Assembly: GCF_009870125.1 (NCBI RefSeq) | Contig: NC_046683.1 | Coordinates: 41,927,869-41,991,868, forward strand | Direction of reading: 5' to 3' | Source: Drosophila pseudoobscura | Taxonomy: Eukaryota > Arthropoda > Insecta > Diptera > Drosophilidae | DNA: 64,000 nt | In this document: positions 1 to 11,400 of the stretch, piece after piece | Layout: each line of letters opens with the position of its first letter | Numbering within the stretch: position 1 is the stretch's first letter | Position numbers and translations under genes: made by a program | Notes under the pieces: model-generated | The model's input: the letters and a program-made list of their open reading frames with translations, nothing else | Database searches by the model: none | What the model was told of the DNA's origin: nothing

Positions 1-520
1 CCATCCCCTGTGCCTTCGGCCGGTTCCATTCTGCAATAGTATAGTTGTGGTGTGGTGTGGGTGTGGGTGCCTGGAGGTATCTTCCTCTCCTTTCATCCAT
101 CTGTGGAAGAGGCCTGTACAGAAACAAGGATCAGCGGATCCTGTGCCGATGGCATCGACAGCAGAGCCTTCAATCTGTAAATGGAAAAGTAGAGAAGGAT
201 TAATTCAATCCAATTCAAATCCTAATTAGGTCCCGACTCACACCAAGGTAGAGGCTGCTTATAGTTTGCTTCTTGGTTTATCTGCCCAATGAAGCTCTTG
301 TCCAGGATGCCATCCACTGTGCTTTCGGCCGGTTCCATCCTGCAATAGTATAGTTGTGCAAAAGCGTTGACGAGTTCGAGTTCGAGTTCGATTGCGAATG
401 TGTGCTTGCGGTGTGGTGGTGTGGTGGTGTGGTGGTGTGGGTGTGGGTGCCTGGAGGTATCTTCATCTCCTTTCATCCATCTGTGGAACAGGCCTGTACA
501 GAAACAAGGATCAGCGGATC
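1..520 (+). repeat. Array of ~361-bp tandem repeat (array 1, cut by window edge)
   Basis: This is one partial unit (1-143) and one full unit (144 to about 520) of a repeat that recurs at 7,381-8,428 and 13,849-14,570. Each unit begins at a GCCGATG(G/C)CATCGACAGCAG block, passes through a GTGTGGTG-rich stretch and ends at GGATCAGCGGATCCTGT. The left side is cut by the window edge, so more units may lie outside. Short reading frames on both strands exist, but they change with unit length and are not credible genes. Confidence 0.9.
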
Positions 521-3104
521 CTGTATCCTACAGGGGAGGCAGGAGAAAACCGAAAGATTAAAATCGTTGAAGAGCCTCGGCTGAGTTTTTGATTTTTCCG
601 CGTACTTATTTTGAGAATCATTTTTAGTGTAATTTAGTTTATTTTTGTTTGATTATTTTTTTTTTTAATAGTCCGGAAATTATTTTTCACTTTTTTTAAA
701 TTTGTTTGATTTAATTTTTTTCACTAAACAGAACAGAAAACAGAACACTGGAAATTTTGATGCTCCCCAGTCCAGGCCTGGGGACTGAATGAATATTTCC
801 CAAAATATTTTCCATACCAAATTTTGTCTATGCTTTTGTTCGATTTCACAGCCTACTATATGAACATGTCTCAGTTGTCGCAGTTGGAGATCGAAGTTGG
901 CGAAGCGAATCGAATCGAATCGATAAAAGATTAGTGCTAATCGCTGGAAATTGTTGAAGGCTCCACAGAATGCGGTTAGTTAAATACTCCCGACTGTTGC
1001 CGTTTCTGCGAGTGTCCCTAGTGCCCTCTCGATTCCATGGTGGAATCCTGCCCCTGGCCTCTCCTACCTCTTACCTCTTACCTCTTTCTACTGAAATAGG
1101 AGTACTCTCTGATGTCCAAATGGTCCAGCGTCTCCCTCTCGCTGTTAGTTTCGCACTGTCTCTGTCCGAAGGGCTCTCTACTCTCAGGCTTTCTCTTTCG
1201 CACTGGGGTGCATATGCATATGAGTATTAGAGGTGGAGTCACGAGGCGACACGGCACAGCACGACATGGCACGATGTGTGTTTGAAGGGCACGATATCTG
1301 ACAGATTAAATACCGATTATCGAAGAACTGATTCCGATCCACTCTTTAAAGATTACAAAAAATGCAATCGTGTGGGAGAACTCTCGTCTCAAGCGCTCAG
1401 CCTTCTGCTGTTGTCACACGGGCCACTTGATGGGGCAGTAGTTGCACCGCCTTTTGAAGTTGCCAAAGGGGTAAAGGATCAATCGTGATAGAATCGTGTT
1501 GGATTGTCTCTGTTAGGAATGCCAATATTCCATTGGTATGGTATCCTGCGTCGCGATAATTCGGATACACGATACCATCTCTAGCGTTTCTCTCTCTTTC
1601 CCCCGCACAATAATTAATGTAATTTTATCTTTTGACTTTTGTTTTGCGTAAACAGCAGGCTTGGGAGGCTTGGGAGGCATACGGATACCCCTCCTCATGC
1701 CGACTAGAGACGCGTGTCCATAGCCATGTGATGATGCCATAATGGCTTTCGCTCTTAGCATGTGTGTGTGTGCCTGTGCGTGTGTGTGTGTATGGCTGCG
1801 CCATTGTTGTTGCTATTTTTTCGTTTTGGCAAAAAACTCCCATATAAATGGAAAACGAGAAGCGGGCGATGCGACGCGACATTTTTGCGATATGTGGAAC
1901 GCTGTTGAGTCTGGGTCTCCTGAAGTGTTTACTTGGCCAGAGGGGAAGGGTCTCCAGAGAGAGAGAGAGAGAGGGGACTGAGGGGGGTGGGGGGCTGCCT
2001 TTTACAGTTGTTGTTGCTGCTAGTATTACTCTCCATGGAGTAATATTCAGCGATAACTCAGCAAAAAAGAACAAACGAGGGGGAACGTTGTGAGTTGCTG
2101 CGGAGACCGCAACTCTACAGTTATACCCGATACTAAGTCAGTATGGCTCTCCTCCGGCAGACGGCGCTACTATTAATCGAAACGACAAAGAGTGCGTGCG
2201 AGAGAGACAGAAAATCAGTCTGAGCGTGACGTCGGGCGCTGCGTAGCCACTGAAAATTGTTTTTTTTCTTTTCGGGGATAAAAATTATTCAATCTGATCC
2301 AAATTCAGCAATCTGATAGATATGGTCATTATCTATGATTCTGCGTTTTTAGTTTTCTCGAATCTGCAATATTGTGGATGCAACAGATTTTCGTTCTTTG
2401 TGGGGGCGGAAGGGGGTGGGGCGAAATTTTGAGATATACGTTTTATAGTGACATCTTAAAGGAGTGTGTGTACCAAATTTGGTTACTCTAGCCCTAATAG
2501 TCTCTGAGATTTGTGGATGCCCCAGATTTTCGTCCTTTGCGGGGGCGGAAGGGGGTGTGGCGAAATTTTGACACAAAATGGTCAAGGTCCGATATCAAAG
2601 GAGTGTGGATACCAAATTTGGTTGCTCTAGCTCTTATGGGTTCTGAGATCCTTGAACTCATATTTTACATTGGCGAAACCGACCATGAAACCTGTGTGTT
2701 AGAGAAAGACAGAGCGAGAAAGAATGAAATTGTTTTCTTGATTCTGGCTATAATAATTATACGATCTGGTTCAGATTTTGCACTCTAGAAGATATAGTCA
2801 TCTTCTACGATTCTGCGTTTTTAGTTTTCTCGTATCGTTGAAATTGTGGATGCCACAGATTTTTTCCCTTTGTGGGGGCGGAAGTGGGAGGCGCAAAGTT
2901 TTGAATTATTCTTGGAGCAGTGACATATCACAGAAGTCTGGATCCAAAACATCGTTGCTCTAGCTCGTATAGTCTTTGAGCACTAGGCGCTGAAGGGGAC
3001 GGACAGACGAACAGACGGACAGACGGACGGACGGACAGACGGACACACAGACATGGCTCAATCGACTCGGCTATTGGTGCTGATCAAGAATATATATACT
3101 TTAT

Positions 3105-4538
3105 TTATTTATTTATTTATTTATTTAATTAACAATTATCAGTTAATAATGGTACTTAGTTACTAAAGGCGGAAAAAGATAAGTTAAAAGTTAGCTAAAT
3201 TTAAATGATTATAAATATTGCATGCAATTAGTTTAAGAGACAGTTCAGGGGATAGGGTTTGACAGAGGGAGTTATAATTATGGCATAAAACCCTAAAAGG
3301 TTCATGATCAGCATAATTAGATCTACATATGGGTAGACGGATAGGCCTAAAAGTACGGGTAGGTCTAGATGGAACGGCCAAGTCAATCTGACCCAAGAGA
3401 GTTTGGGAGTCAACAGTCCCAAGAAGGAGCTTGTGCACGAACATTACGCCATTGCATATTCTGCGATGGTGCAACGACGGCAGGTCAATAAGATTTAGCC
3501 TAGACCGGTAGGGTGGCAAGATTCTACCTGAGTCCCAGTTAAAGTTCCGAAGGGCAAAAATTAAAAATTGCTTTTGCACGGATTCAATAACAGCCTGCTA
3601 TTCTTTATACTGCGGGCTCCACACACAAGAACAATACTCCAATATAGGACGTACTAACGAGATGTACAGTTGTTTTGTAACGTACGGGTCGTCAAACTCC
3701 TTGGACCAACGCTTGATGAACGCTAAAACACCCTTAGCTTTATTTACAGTTGCAGCTATATGGGCGTTAAAACACATCTTATGATCAAAAAGGACTCCGA
3801 GGTCATTTGAACTCGAAATTCGTTCAAGGACATGATTTCCTAGAACATATGGGACAAAATGAGGAGCGCGACGATAAAATGTCATAAGTTTGCATTTGGA
3901 AAGGTTCAGAAAAAGAAGATTAGTTGAACACCACAATAGTAGTTCACTTAGATCAAGTTGAAGGCGTGTGTGCAAATACCAATCAGAGTAAGAAAGACAG
4001 ATTTTGACATCATCAGCATACATTAGTGCAGTAGAGTATGTTATGACTTGAGGAAGGTCATTCACAAATAAAATGAACAGAAGCGGGCCCAGATGACTTC
4101 CCTGTGGCACACCTGAAGTAACATTTACAGTATTTGACAACACGTTAGAAAACAAAACACGTTGAGTGCGGTTAGAGAGATAGGACAAAATCCAATCTAG
4201 AAGATTCGTTGGGAACCCTAATAAAGAGAGCTTGTGAATAAGCAGAGCATGGTTCACAGAATCGAATGCCTTGCTGAAGTCAGTAAAAACTACATCCGTC
4301 TGCGAACCAATTTGAAAACCACGGTGGATTAGGTTAGAAAACTCAAGAAGGTTAGTCGATGTTGAACGATGTCTGAAAAAACCGTGTTGCGACGGAGATA
4401 TCAGGCTGCAACAAAGATGTTGCAGTTGCCGGGTGACCAGGAACTCAAGAAGCTTCGGGATGGCGGAAAGCTTTGCGATACCACGATAGTTTTCAATGTT
4501 TGATCTTGAACCTTTTTTGTGAAGCGGAATGATATAGG
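3105..4538 (-). mobile_element. 5'-truncated non-LTR retrotransposon (CR1/Jockey-like) inserted in DINE-1
   Basis: The insertion is absent from the otherwise identical position in copy 2 (around 11,006). It is flanked by direct repeats ACTTTAT at 3,098-3,104 and 4,539-4,545, which form a 7-bp target-site duplication. The element reads on the minus strand and ends in a (TTTA)n-type tail (3,101-3,127 on +) instead of poly(A). The reverse-transcriptase motifs resemble CR1-like elements; the exact family is an inference. It is 5'-truncated, as is usual for target-primed insertions. Confidence 0.88.
3184..4538 (-). pseudogene. Reverse transcriptase ORF fragment with one in-frame stop
   Basis: Reading from 4,538 leftwards, one frame stays open through the RT palm. 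The visible motifs are FTDFSKAFDSVNH, SGVPQGSHLGPLLF and the catalytic YADD. The frame then meets a TAG at 3,598-3,600. It continues without a frameshift to a TAA at 3,184, through the C-terminal tail typical of non-LTR elements. The copy therefore lacks the 5' part of ORF2, including any endonuclease domain, and carries a single nonsense change. It is a recent but dead copy. A read-through or assembly error at the stop is possible but would not restore the missing 5' part. Confidence 0.85.
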
Positions 4539-7380
4539 ACTTTATGGGGTCGGAAAGGATTCCTTCTGGACGTTACACACATCCACTTTTACCACAAATC
4601 TAATATACCCCAATACTCATTTTGAGTATCGGGTATAAAAACTGAAAGTAGAAAGAAAAGTGAGCAAAACTCCACCGCACACAAAGGCTCTGTGTCCTCT
4701 ATTTGTATGTGTATGTGTGTGTGTGTGTGTGTTGCATGGTTTTTGTATATTTCAATAACTTAGGACCTCTGCCACCGCCACCCCGCGTTCTCTCTGAAAC
4801 TCCGAATGAAACGCCAGAGGCAGAGGAGAGGCTGAGGAGGAGCCGTAGCTTAGATATCACTCATACGCCGCTTTGTCTGGCTGGAAGGCAGGATGGAGAA
4901 TGCGGGCTGGGGCTGACGGGTCTGTTCTGCAATGATACCCTGTAGGCCACAGATAGTACACAGGGATTGCGATCGCTTAGATGTGACTGAGGCAAGCGCA
5001 AACTTTCGAATGACGGAAGGCGGAGAACTGACACTTATATGGCCTAAATTCGTTTAGGAAAGTTGCCAAATCCAAGGCTGATGCTTAGTGCAGGTACAGG
5101 ATGGAGGTGGTATTGTATATTTATAGGTATATTTTCAGAACTGAGCGATATCCTATCCATCCCACAGGAGACACCAGTAGCAGCAGAAGGATTAGAAGGA
5201 GTGAAAGGAGACCAAGGAGGAGGTGCTGTTGTTCTACATCAGCATTAGTCTTTAGGCAGACATTTGCTCATCTCATCAACTCTCTGCTCTCTCTCGCTGT
5301 TCTATGTCTGTGTCTGTCTGGCCCCCCTTCTCACGCGTACATCTCCATAAGGATACCTCCTTTCATTTATTTGTAGTTGTATTTGTATTTGTTTTTGTAT
5401 TTTTTTCATTAAAGTTGGCATAAAAATCTCGTTGCTGCGGCAACAAAATTCAGCAGACGACATTCCAGAGACAGAGAGTCGAACAGTTTTTCATTATTTG
5501 CCGCACACCCTATTGCCCCTGTTGCCCCTGTTGCCCCTGTTGCCCCTTCACCCTGTTACTCTGTTACCCTCTGTTGCCCCTCACCCCACACTGATTGGTG
5601 CCGGGCAATCGTGCATGAGGAGATACGAGTACGACTACGAGTATCTATGGATATATGTATCCACAGATATGTATAAATGGCACGAGTACATGGGATGTAT
5701 GGTGCATGAAGTATGTGTTTGCTTATATCGTATGTGGATAATCAAAGGCAAATATTTAAACGGCAAAACACTCGTTCAAACGAGGATGGGGGAGGGGTGC
5801 AAGGGTGGGGGGGGGGGGGAGGGGGTTAAGCACACACAACACAAGAATAGCTCCAGCGAAGAACCAACGAACCCTAACAAGTCCCCCAGTGGCAGCCTGC
5901 CCCATGCCCCCACCCCGAACCCCTACTCCTGCCACTGGCTAGCGCACAGGCAACCGCCATTATCAATCTGCCTTGCCTTTCCCATCGCTTTGAGACGGAG
6001 AACACGGTACTGCACGGCACTGCACGGCACTGCACGGAGCGGCGCGGCGCGGAGCGGAGGTTTCTGTGGCAACCAGCTTTTGTGCAACAAAAGGGAGGCA
6101 GCATCAGCATCAGCAGCAGCAGCTATCTGCTGCATTGCATTCGGTTTCAAGTTCAAATTCATTAAAAATGGTTATCCAAGCAGCCCCTTCTGGTGCCTCC
6201 CCCTTCTGCCTCTCGGAGTCCTCCTCAATAGAGGAGGTCCTTATTTATGAGTTTCAATTAAAAATGTTTTTGGCGCACAATGACCTCCTGCTCCCACTCC
6301 TCCTTCTGCCTTCCTGCCACTGCCTGTGTCGTCTGTGGCCAAACATCAATTTCCGCTCAACAGGAATATGGATGTAGGATGTGGGATGACCGTGTAAGCG
6401 GAAATTTATTTTTAACATTATGACCAGAATCTGAACGCACAAGGCGAGCATGAGGATGAGATTATGACTGCCTCATAATTTGCACACATTAGGATCCTGC
6501 TAATGTCAGTTCTGTAGTTTGTCAGGCATGCGGCAAAGGAAGAAGATCGAGGAAACCACTGCCCAAGTAGCTACACAATCAAACGACGGATGTTGAGACT
6601 ACTAAGGGATGATGTGGAAAGAGGCAGGGGGATGGGATGGCACTTTTGGGGAACGAACCGAAATGCAAGGCCCACTGGCCAGTGGATGGGTTCGTTCATC
6701 AGAGGAATACTTCTCACAATCGAACAAATGAGCGAATTCAGATGAATTGAAAGATGAGAAAACACTACCGCATGATAGACGATAAACATGAGATTATGTT
6801 TCGAACTCTGAGGAATATTGGAATACGAATACGATTATAGCATTGCAATTTCCATCGCCTTCCAGAGTTTGAGTGAAATGCCCCTCATATCTAGATTTTT
6901 ATCATATTGTAACTCAGTAAACCCTGAGAAATTTTTATCAAAGCAGCAGGCAGCAGGCATGGAAAAGTCTGTCTGTCTGCCACTTGAAATTCATTTTATT
7001 GAAATTTGTTTAGCTCCCGAAAGGAATGTGATTTACAGAGATTTTTGCAGCGAGAGGAATGCAGGAGGGAATCGTGGAGGCAATGAGATCTGCGGCGACG
7101 GCCTTCACAGAGCTTCCAGTTTCCAGCCTCCAGAGGAATCTGCAGGCGGCAAATGCTCTTGTGCCCTGCCACAAAGGAGAATCACACGAATCACAATCAA
7201 AGAAAACAATCGATGGATGGTTAATTAAATCAAATTTTTAATGATCCCCCATTTGCTATAAACAAAGTCGATAAAATGTGTCGATTGGTGTTCTGTGCTG
7301 GCAATAATCCGTGATTTGTTGTTGTTTCTTAATGTGATCCACGATATTCAGAGCCGAGACCAGAGCCCACAGTGTCGAGT

Positions 7381-8428
7381 GCCGATGCCATCGACAGCAG
7401 AGCCTTCAATCTGTAAATGGAAAAGTAGAGGATTAATTCAATCCAATTCAAATCCTAATTAGGTCCCGACTCACACCAAGGTAGAGGCTGCTTATAGTTC
7501 GCTTCTTGGTTTATCTGCCCAATGAAGCTCTTGTCCAGGATGCCATCCCCTGTGCTTTCGGCCGGTTCCATCCTGCAATAGTATAGTTGTGCAAAAGCTG
7601 ACGAGTTCGAGTTCGATTGCGAATGTGTGCTTGCGGTGTGGTGGTGTGGTGGTGTGGGTGTGGGTGCCTGGAGGTATCTTCCTCTCCTTTCATCCATCTG
7701 TGGAAGAGGCCTGTACAGAAACAAGGATCAGCGGATCCTGTGCCGATGGCATCGACAGCAGAGCCTTCAATCTGTAAATGGAAAAGTAGAGGATTAATTC
7801 AATCCAATTCAAATCCTAATTAGGTCCCGACTCACACCAAGGTAGAGGCTGCTTATAGTTTGCTTCTTGGTTTATCTGCCCAATGAAGCTCTTGTCCAGG
7901 ATGCCATCCCCTGTGCCTTCGGCCGGTTCCATTCTGCAATAGTATAGTTGTGGTGTGGTGTGGGTGTGGGTGCCTGGAGGTATCTTCCTCTCCTTTCATC
8001 CATCTGTGGAAGAGGCCTGTACAGAAACAAGGATCAGCGGATCCTGTGCCGATGGCATCGACAGCAGAGCCTTCAATCTGTAAATGGAAAAGTAGAGAAG
8101 GATTAATTCAATCCAATTCAAATCCTAATTAGGTCCCGACTCACACCAAGGTAGAGGCTGCATATAGTTTGCTTCTTGGTTTATCTGCCCAATGAAGCTC
8201 TTGTCCAGGATGCCATCCACTGTGCTTTCGGCCGGTTCCATCCTGCAATAGTATAGTTGTGCAAAAGCGTTGACGAGTTCGAGTTCGAGTTCGAGTTCGA
8301 TTGCGAATGTGTGCTTGCGGTGTGGTGGTGTGGTGGTGTGGTGGTGTGGGTGTGGGTGCCTGGAGGTATCTTCATCTCCTTTCATCCATCTGTGGAACAG
8401 GCCTGTACAGAAACAAGGATCAGCGGAT
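7381..8428 (+). repeat. Array of ~361-bp tandem repeat (array 2, three units)
   Basis: There are three units: 7,381-7,741 (361 bp), 7,742-8,047 (306 bp) and 8,048 to about 8,428 (381 bp). The middle unit lacks about 54 bp covering the GACGAGTTCGAGTTCG and part of the GTGTGGTG block. The third unit has extra GAGTTC repeats. The first two units of this array match array 3, and its last two match array 1, as expected if the arrays mediated unequal exchange. Confidence 0.92.
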
Positions 8429-11400
8429 CCTGTATCCTACAGGGGAGGCAGGAGAAAACCGAAAGATTAAAATCGTTGAAGAGCCTCGGCTGAGTTTTTG
8501 ATTTTTCCGCGTACTTATTTTGAGAATCATTTTTAGTGTAATTTAGTTTATTTTTGTTTGATTATTTTTTTTTTAATAGTCCGGAAATTATTTTTCACTT
8601 TTTTTAAATTTGTTTGATTTAATTTTTTTCACTAAACAGAACAGAAAACAGAACACTGGAAATTTTGATGCTCCCCAGTCCAGGCCTGGGGACTGAATGA
8701 ATATTTCCCAAAATATTTTCCATACCAAATTTTGTCTATGCTTTTGTTCGATTTCACAGCCTACTATATGAACATGTCTCAGTTGTCGCAGTTGGAGATC
8801 GAAGTTGGCGAAGCGAATCGAATCGAATCGATAAAAGATTAGTGCTAATCGCTGGAAATTGTTGAAGGCTCCACAGAATGCGGTTAGTTAAATACTCCCG
8901 ACTGTTGCCGTTTCTGCGAGTGTCCCTAGTGCCCTCTCGATTCCATGGTGGAATCCTGCCCCTGGCCTCTCCTACCTCTTACCTCTTACCTCTTTCTACT
9001 GAAATAGGAGTACTCTCTGATGTCCAAATGGTCCAGCGTCTCCCTCTCGCTGTTAGTTTCGCACTGTCTCTGTCCGAAGGGCTCTCTACTCTCAGGCTTT
9101 CTCTTTCGCACTGGGGTGCATATGCATATGAGTATTAGAGGTGGAGTCACGAGGCGACACGGCACAGCACGACATGGCACGATGTGTGTTTGAAGGGCAC
9201 GATATCTGACAGATTAAATACCGATTATCGAAGAACTGATTCCGATCCACTCTTTAAAGATTACAAAAAATGCAATCGTGTGGGAGAACTCTCGTCTCAA
9301 GCGCTCAGCCTTCTGCTGTTGTCACACGGGCCACTTGATGGGGCAGTAGTTGCACCGCCTTTTGAAGTTGCCAAAGGGGTAAAGGATCAATCGTGATAGA
9401 ATCGTGTTGGATTGTCTCTGTTAGGAATGCCAATATTCCATTGGTATGGTATCCTGCGTCGCGATAATTCGGATACACGATACCATCTCTAGCGTTTCTC
9501 TCTCTTTCCCCCGCACAATAATTAATGTAATTTTATCTTTTGACTTTTGTTTTGCGTAAACAGCAGGCTTGGGAGGCTTGGGAGGCATACGGATACCCCT
9601 CCTCATGCCGACTAGAGGCGCGTGTCCATAGCCATGTGATGATGCCATAATGGCTTTCGCTCTTAGCATGTGTGTGTGTGCCTGTGCGTGTGTGTGTGTA
9701 TGGCTGCGCCATTGTTGATGCTATTTTTTCGTTTTGGCAAAAAACTCCCATATAAATGGAAAACGAGAAGCGGGCGATGCGACGCGACATTTTTGCGATA
9801 TGTGGAACGCTGTTGAGTCTGGGTCTCCTGAAGTGTTTACTTGGCCAGAGGGGAAGGGTCTCCAGAGAGAGAGAGAGAGAGGGGACTGAGGGGGGTGGGG
9901 GGCTGCCTTTTACAGTTGTTGTTGCTGCTAGTATTACTCTCCATGGAGTAATATTCAGCGATAACTCAGCAAAAAAGAACAAACGAGGGGGAACGTTGTG
10001 AGTTGCTGCGGAGACCGCAACTCTACAGTTATACCCGATACTAAGTCAGTATGGCTCTCCTCCGGCAGACGGCGCTACTATTAATCGAAACGACAAAGAG
10101 TGCGTGCGAGAGAGACAGAAAATCAGTCTGAGCGTGACGTCGGGCGCTGCGTAGCCACTGAAAATTGTTTTTTTTCTTTTCGGGGATAAAAATTATTCAA
10201 TCTGATCCAAATTCAGCAATCTGATAGATATGGTCATTATCTATGATTCTGCGTTTTTAGTTTTCTCGAATCTGCAATATTGTGGATGCAACAGATTTTC
10301 GTTCTTTGTGGGGGTGGAAGGGGGTGGGGTGAAATTTTGAGATATACGTTTTATAGTGACATCTTAAAGGAGTGTGTGTACCAAATTTGGTTACTCTAGC
10401 CCTAATAGTCTCTGAGATTTGTGGATGCCCCAGATTTTCGTCCTTTGCGGGGGCGGAAGGGGGTGTGGCGAAACTTTGACACAAAACGGTCAAGGTCCGA
10501 TATCAAAGGAGTGTGGATACCAAATTTGGTTGCTCTAGCTCTTATGGGTTCTGAGATCCTTGAACTCATATTTTACATTGGCGAAACCGACCATGAAACC
10601 TGTGTGTTAGAGAAAGACAGAGCGAGAAAGAATGAAATTGTTTTCTTGATTCTGGCTATAATAATTATACGATCTGGTTCAGATTTTGCACTCTAGAAGA
10701 TATAGTCATCTTCTACGATTCTGCGTTTTTAGTTTTCTCGTATCGTTGAAATTGTGGATGCCACAGATTTTCTCCCTTTGTGGGGGCGGAAGTGGGAGGC
10801 GCAAAGTTTTGAATTATTCTTGGAGCAGTGACATATCACAGAAGTCTGGATCCAAAACATCGTTGCTCTAGCTCGTATAGTCTTTGAGCACTAGGCGCTG
10901 AAGGGGACGGACAGACGAACAGACGGACAGACGGACGGACGGACAGACGGACAGACAGACATGGCTCAATCGACTCGGCTATTGGTGCTGATCAAGAATA
11001 TATATACTTTATGGGGTCGGAAAGGATTCCTTCTGGACGGTACACACATCCGGTATATTACCACAAATCTAATATACCCCAATACTCATTTTGAGTATCG
11101 GGTATAAAAACTGAAAGTAGAAAGAAAAGTGAGCAAAACTCCACCGCACACAAAGGCTCTGTGTCCTCTATTTGTATGTGTATGTGTGTGTGTGTGTGTG
11201 TTGCATGGTTTTTGTATATTTCAATAACTTAGGACCTCTGCCACCGCCACCCCGCGTTCTCTCTGAAACTCCGAATGAAACGCCAGAGGCAGAGGAGAGG
11301 CTGAGGAGGAGCCGTAGCTTAGATATCACTCATACGCCGCTTTGTCTGGCTGGAAGGCAGGATGGAGAATGCGGGCTGGGGCTGACGGGTCTGTTCTGCA

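Larger units (their letters stand above)
2074..4637 (-). mobile_element. DINE-1 (Helentron-associated) element in L1, split by a retrotransposon
   Basis: The element reads on the minus strand. Its 5' end is TATACCCGATACTC at 4,631-4,637 and inward, followed by the DINE-1 block with a GAGTCGATTGAGCCATGTCTGT-like core and runs of GTCCGTCC. A second inverted TATACCCGATACT copy lies near 2,132, and a 3' hairpin (GAGTTG...CAACTC, about 2,092-2,115) is followed by a terminus near 2,074. This arrangement of 5' subterminal repeat, internal repeat, subterminal repeat and hairpin is what is known for DINE-1/INE-1 elements. Without the inserted retrotransposon it is about 1.1 kb. It encodes no protein and is non-autonomous. 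Confidence 0.85.
521..7380 (+). repeat. Large tandem duplication, copy 1 (L1)
   Basis: This 6.86-kb segment is repeated almost base for base at 8,429-13,848. It starts at the TGTATCCTACAGGGG junction after a 361-bp array and ends where the next array begins. The length difference of about 1,440 bp from copy 2 is explained by a retrotransposon at 3,105-4,538. Only a handful of substitutions separate the copies, for example near 1,711 and 1,806. Apart from transposon sequence I see no gene. The longest open frame (5,432-6,250, +) is made of simple repeats and is preserved only because the duplication is recent. Confidence 0.92.

Noticed and set aside
970..1230. 86-codon frame in L1 and L2
   Set aside because: It is Leu/Ser-rich simple sequence with an overlapping antisense frame and nothing to support transcription.
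5432..6250. 272-codon plus-strand frame, repeated at 11,901-12,716
   Set aside because: The frame consists of runs of LLPLLPL, GGGG and simple repeats. It is kept in both copies only because the duplication is recent; a G-run length change even alters it by one codon.
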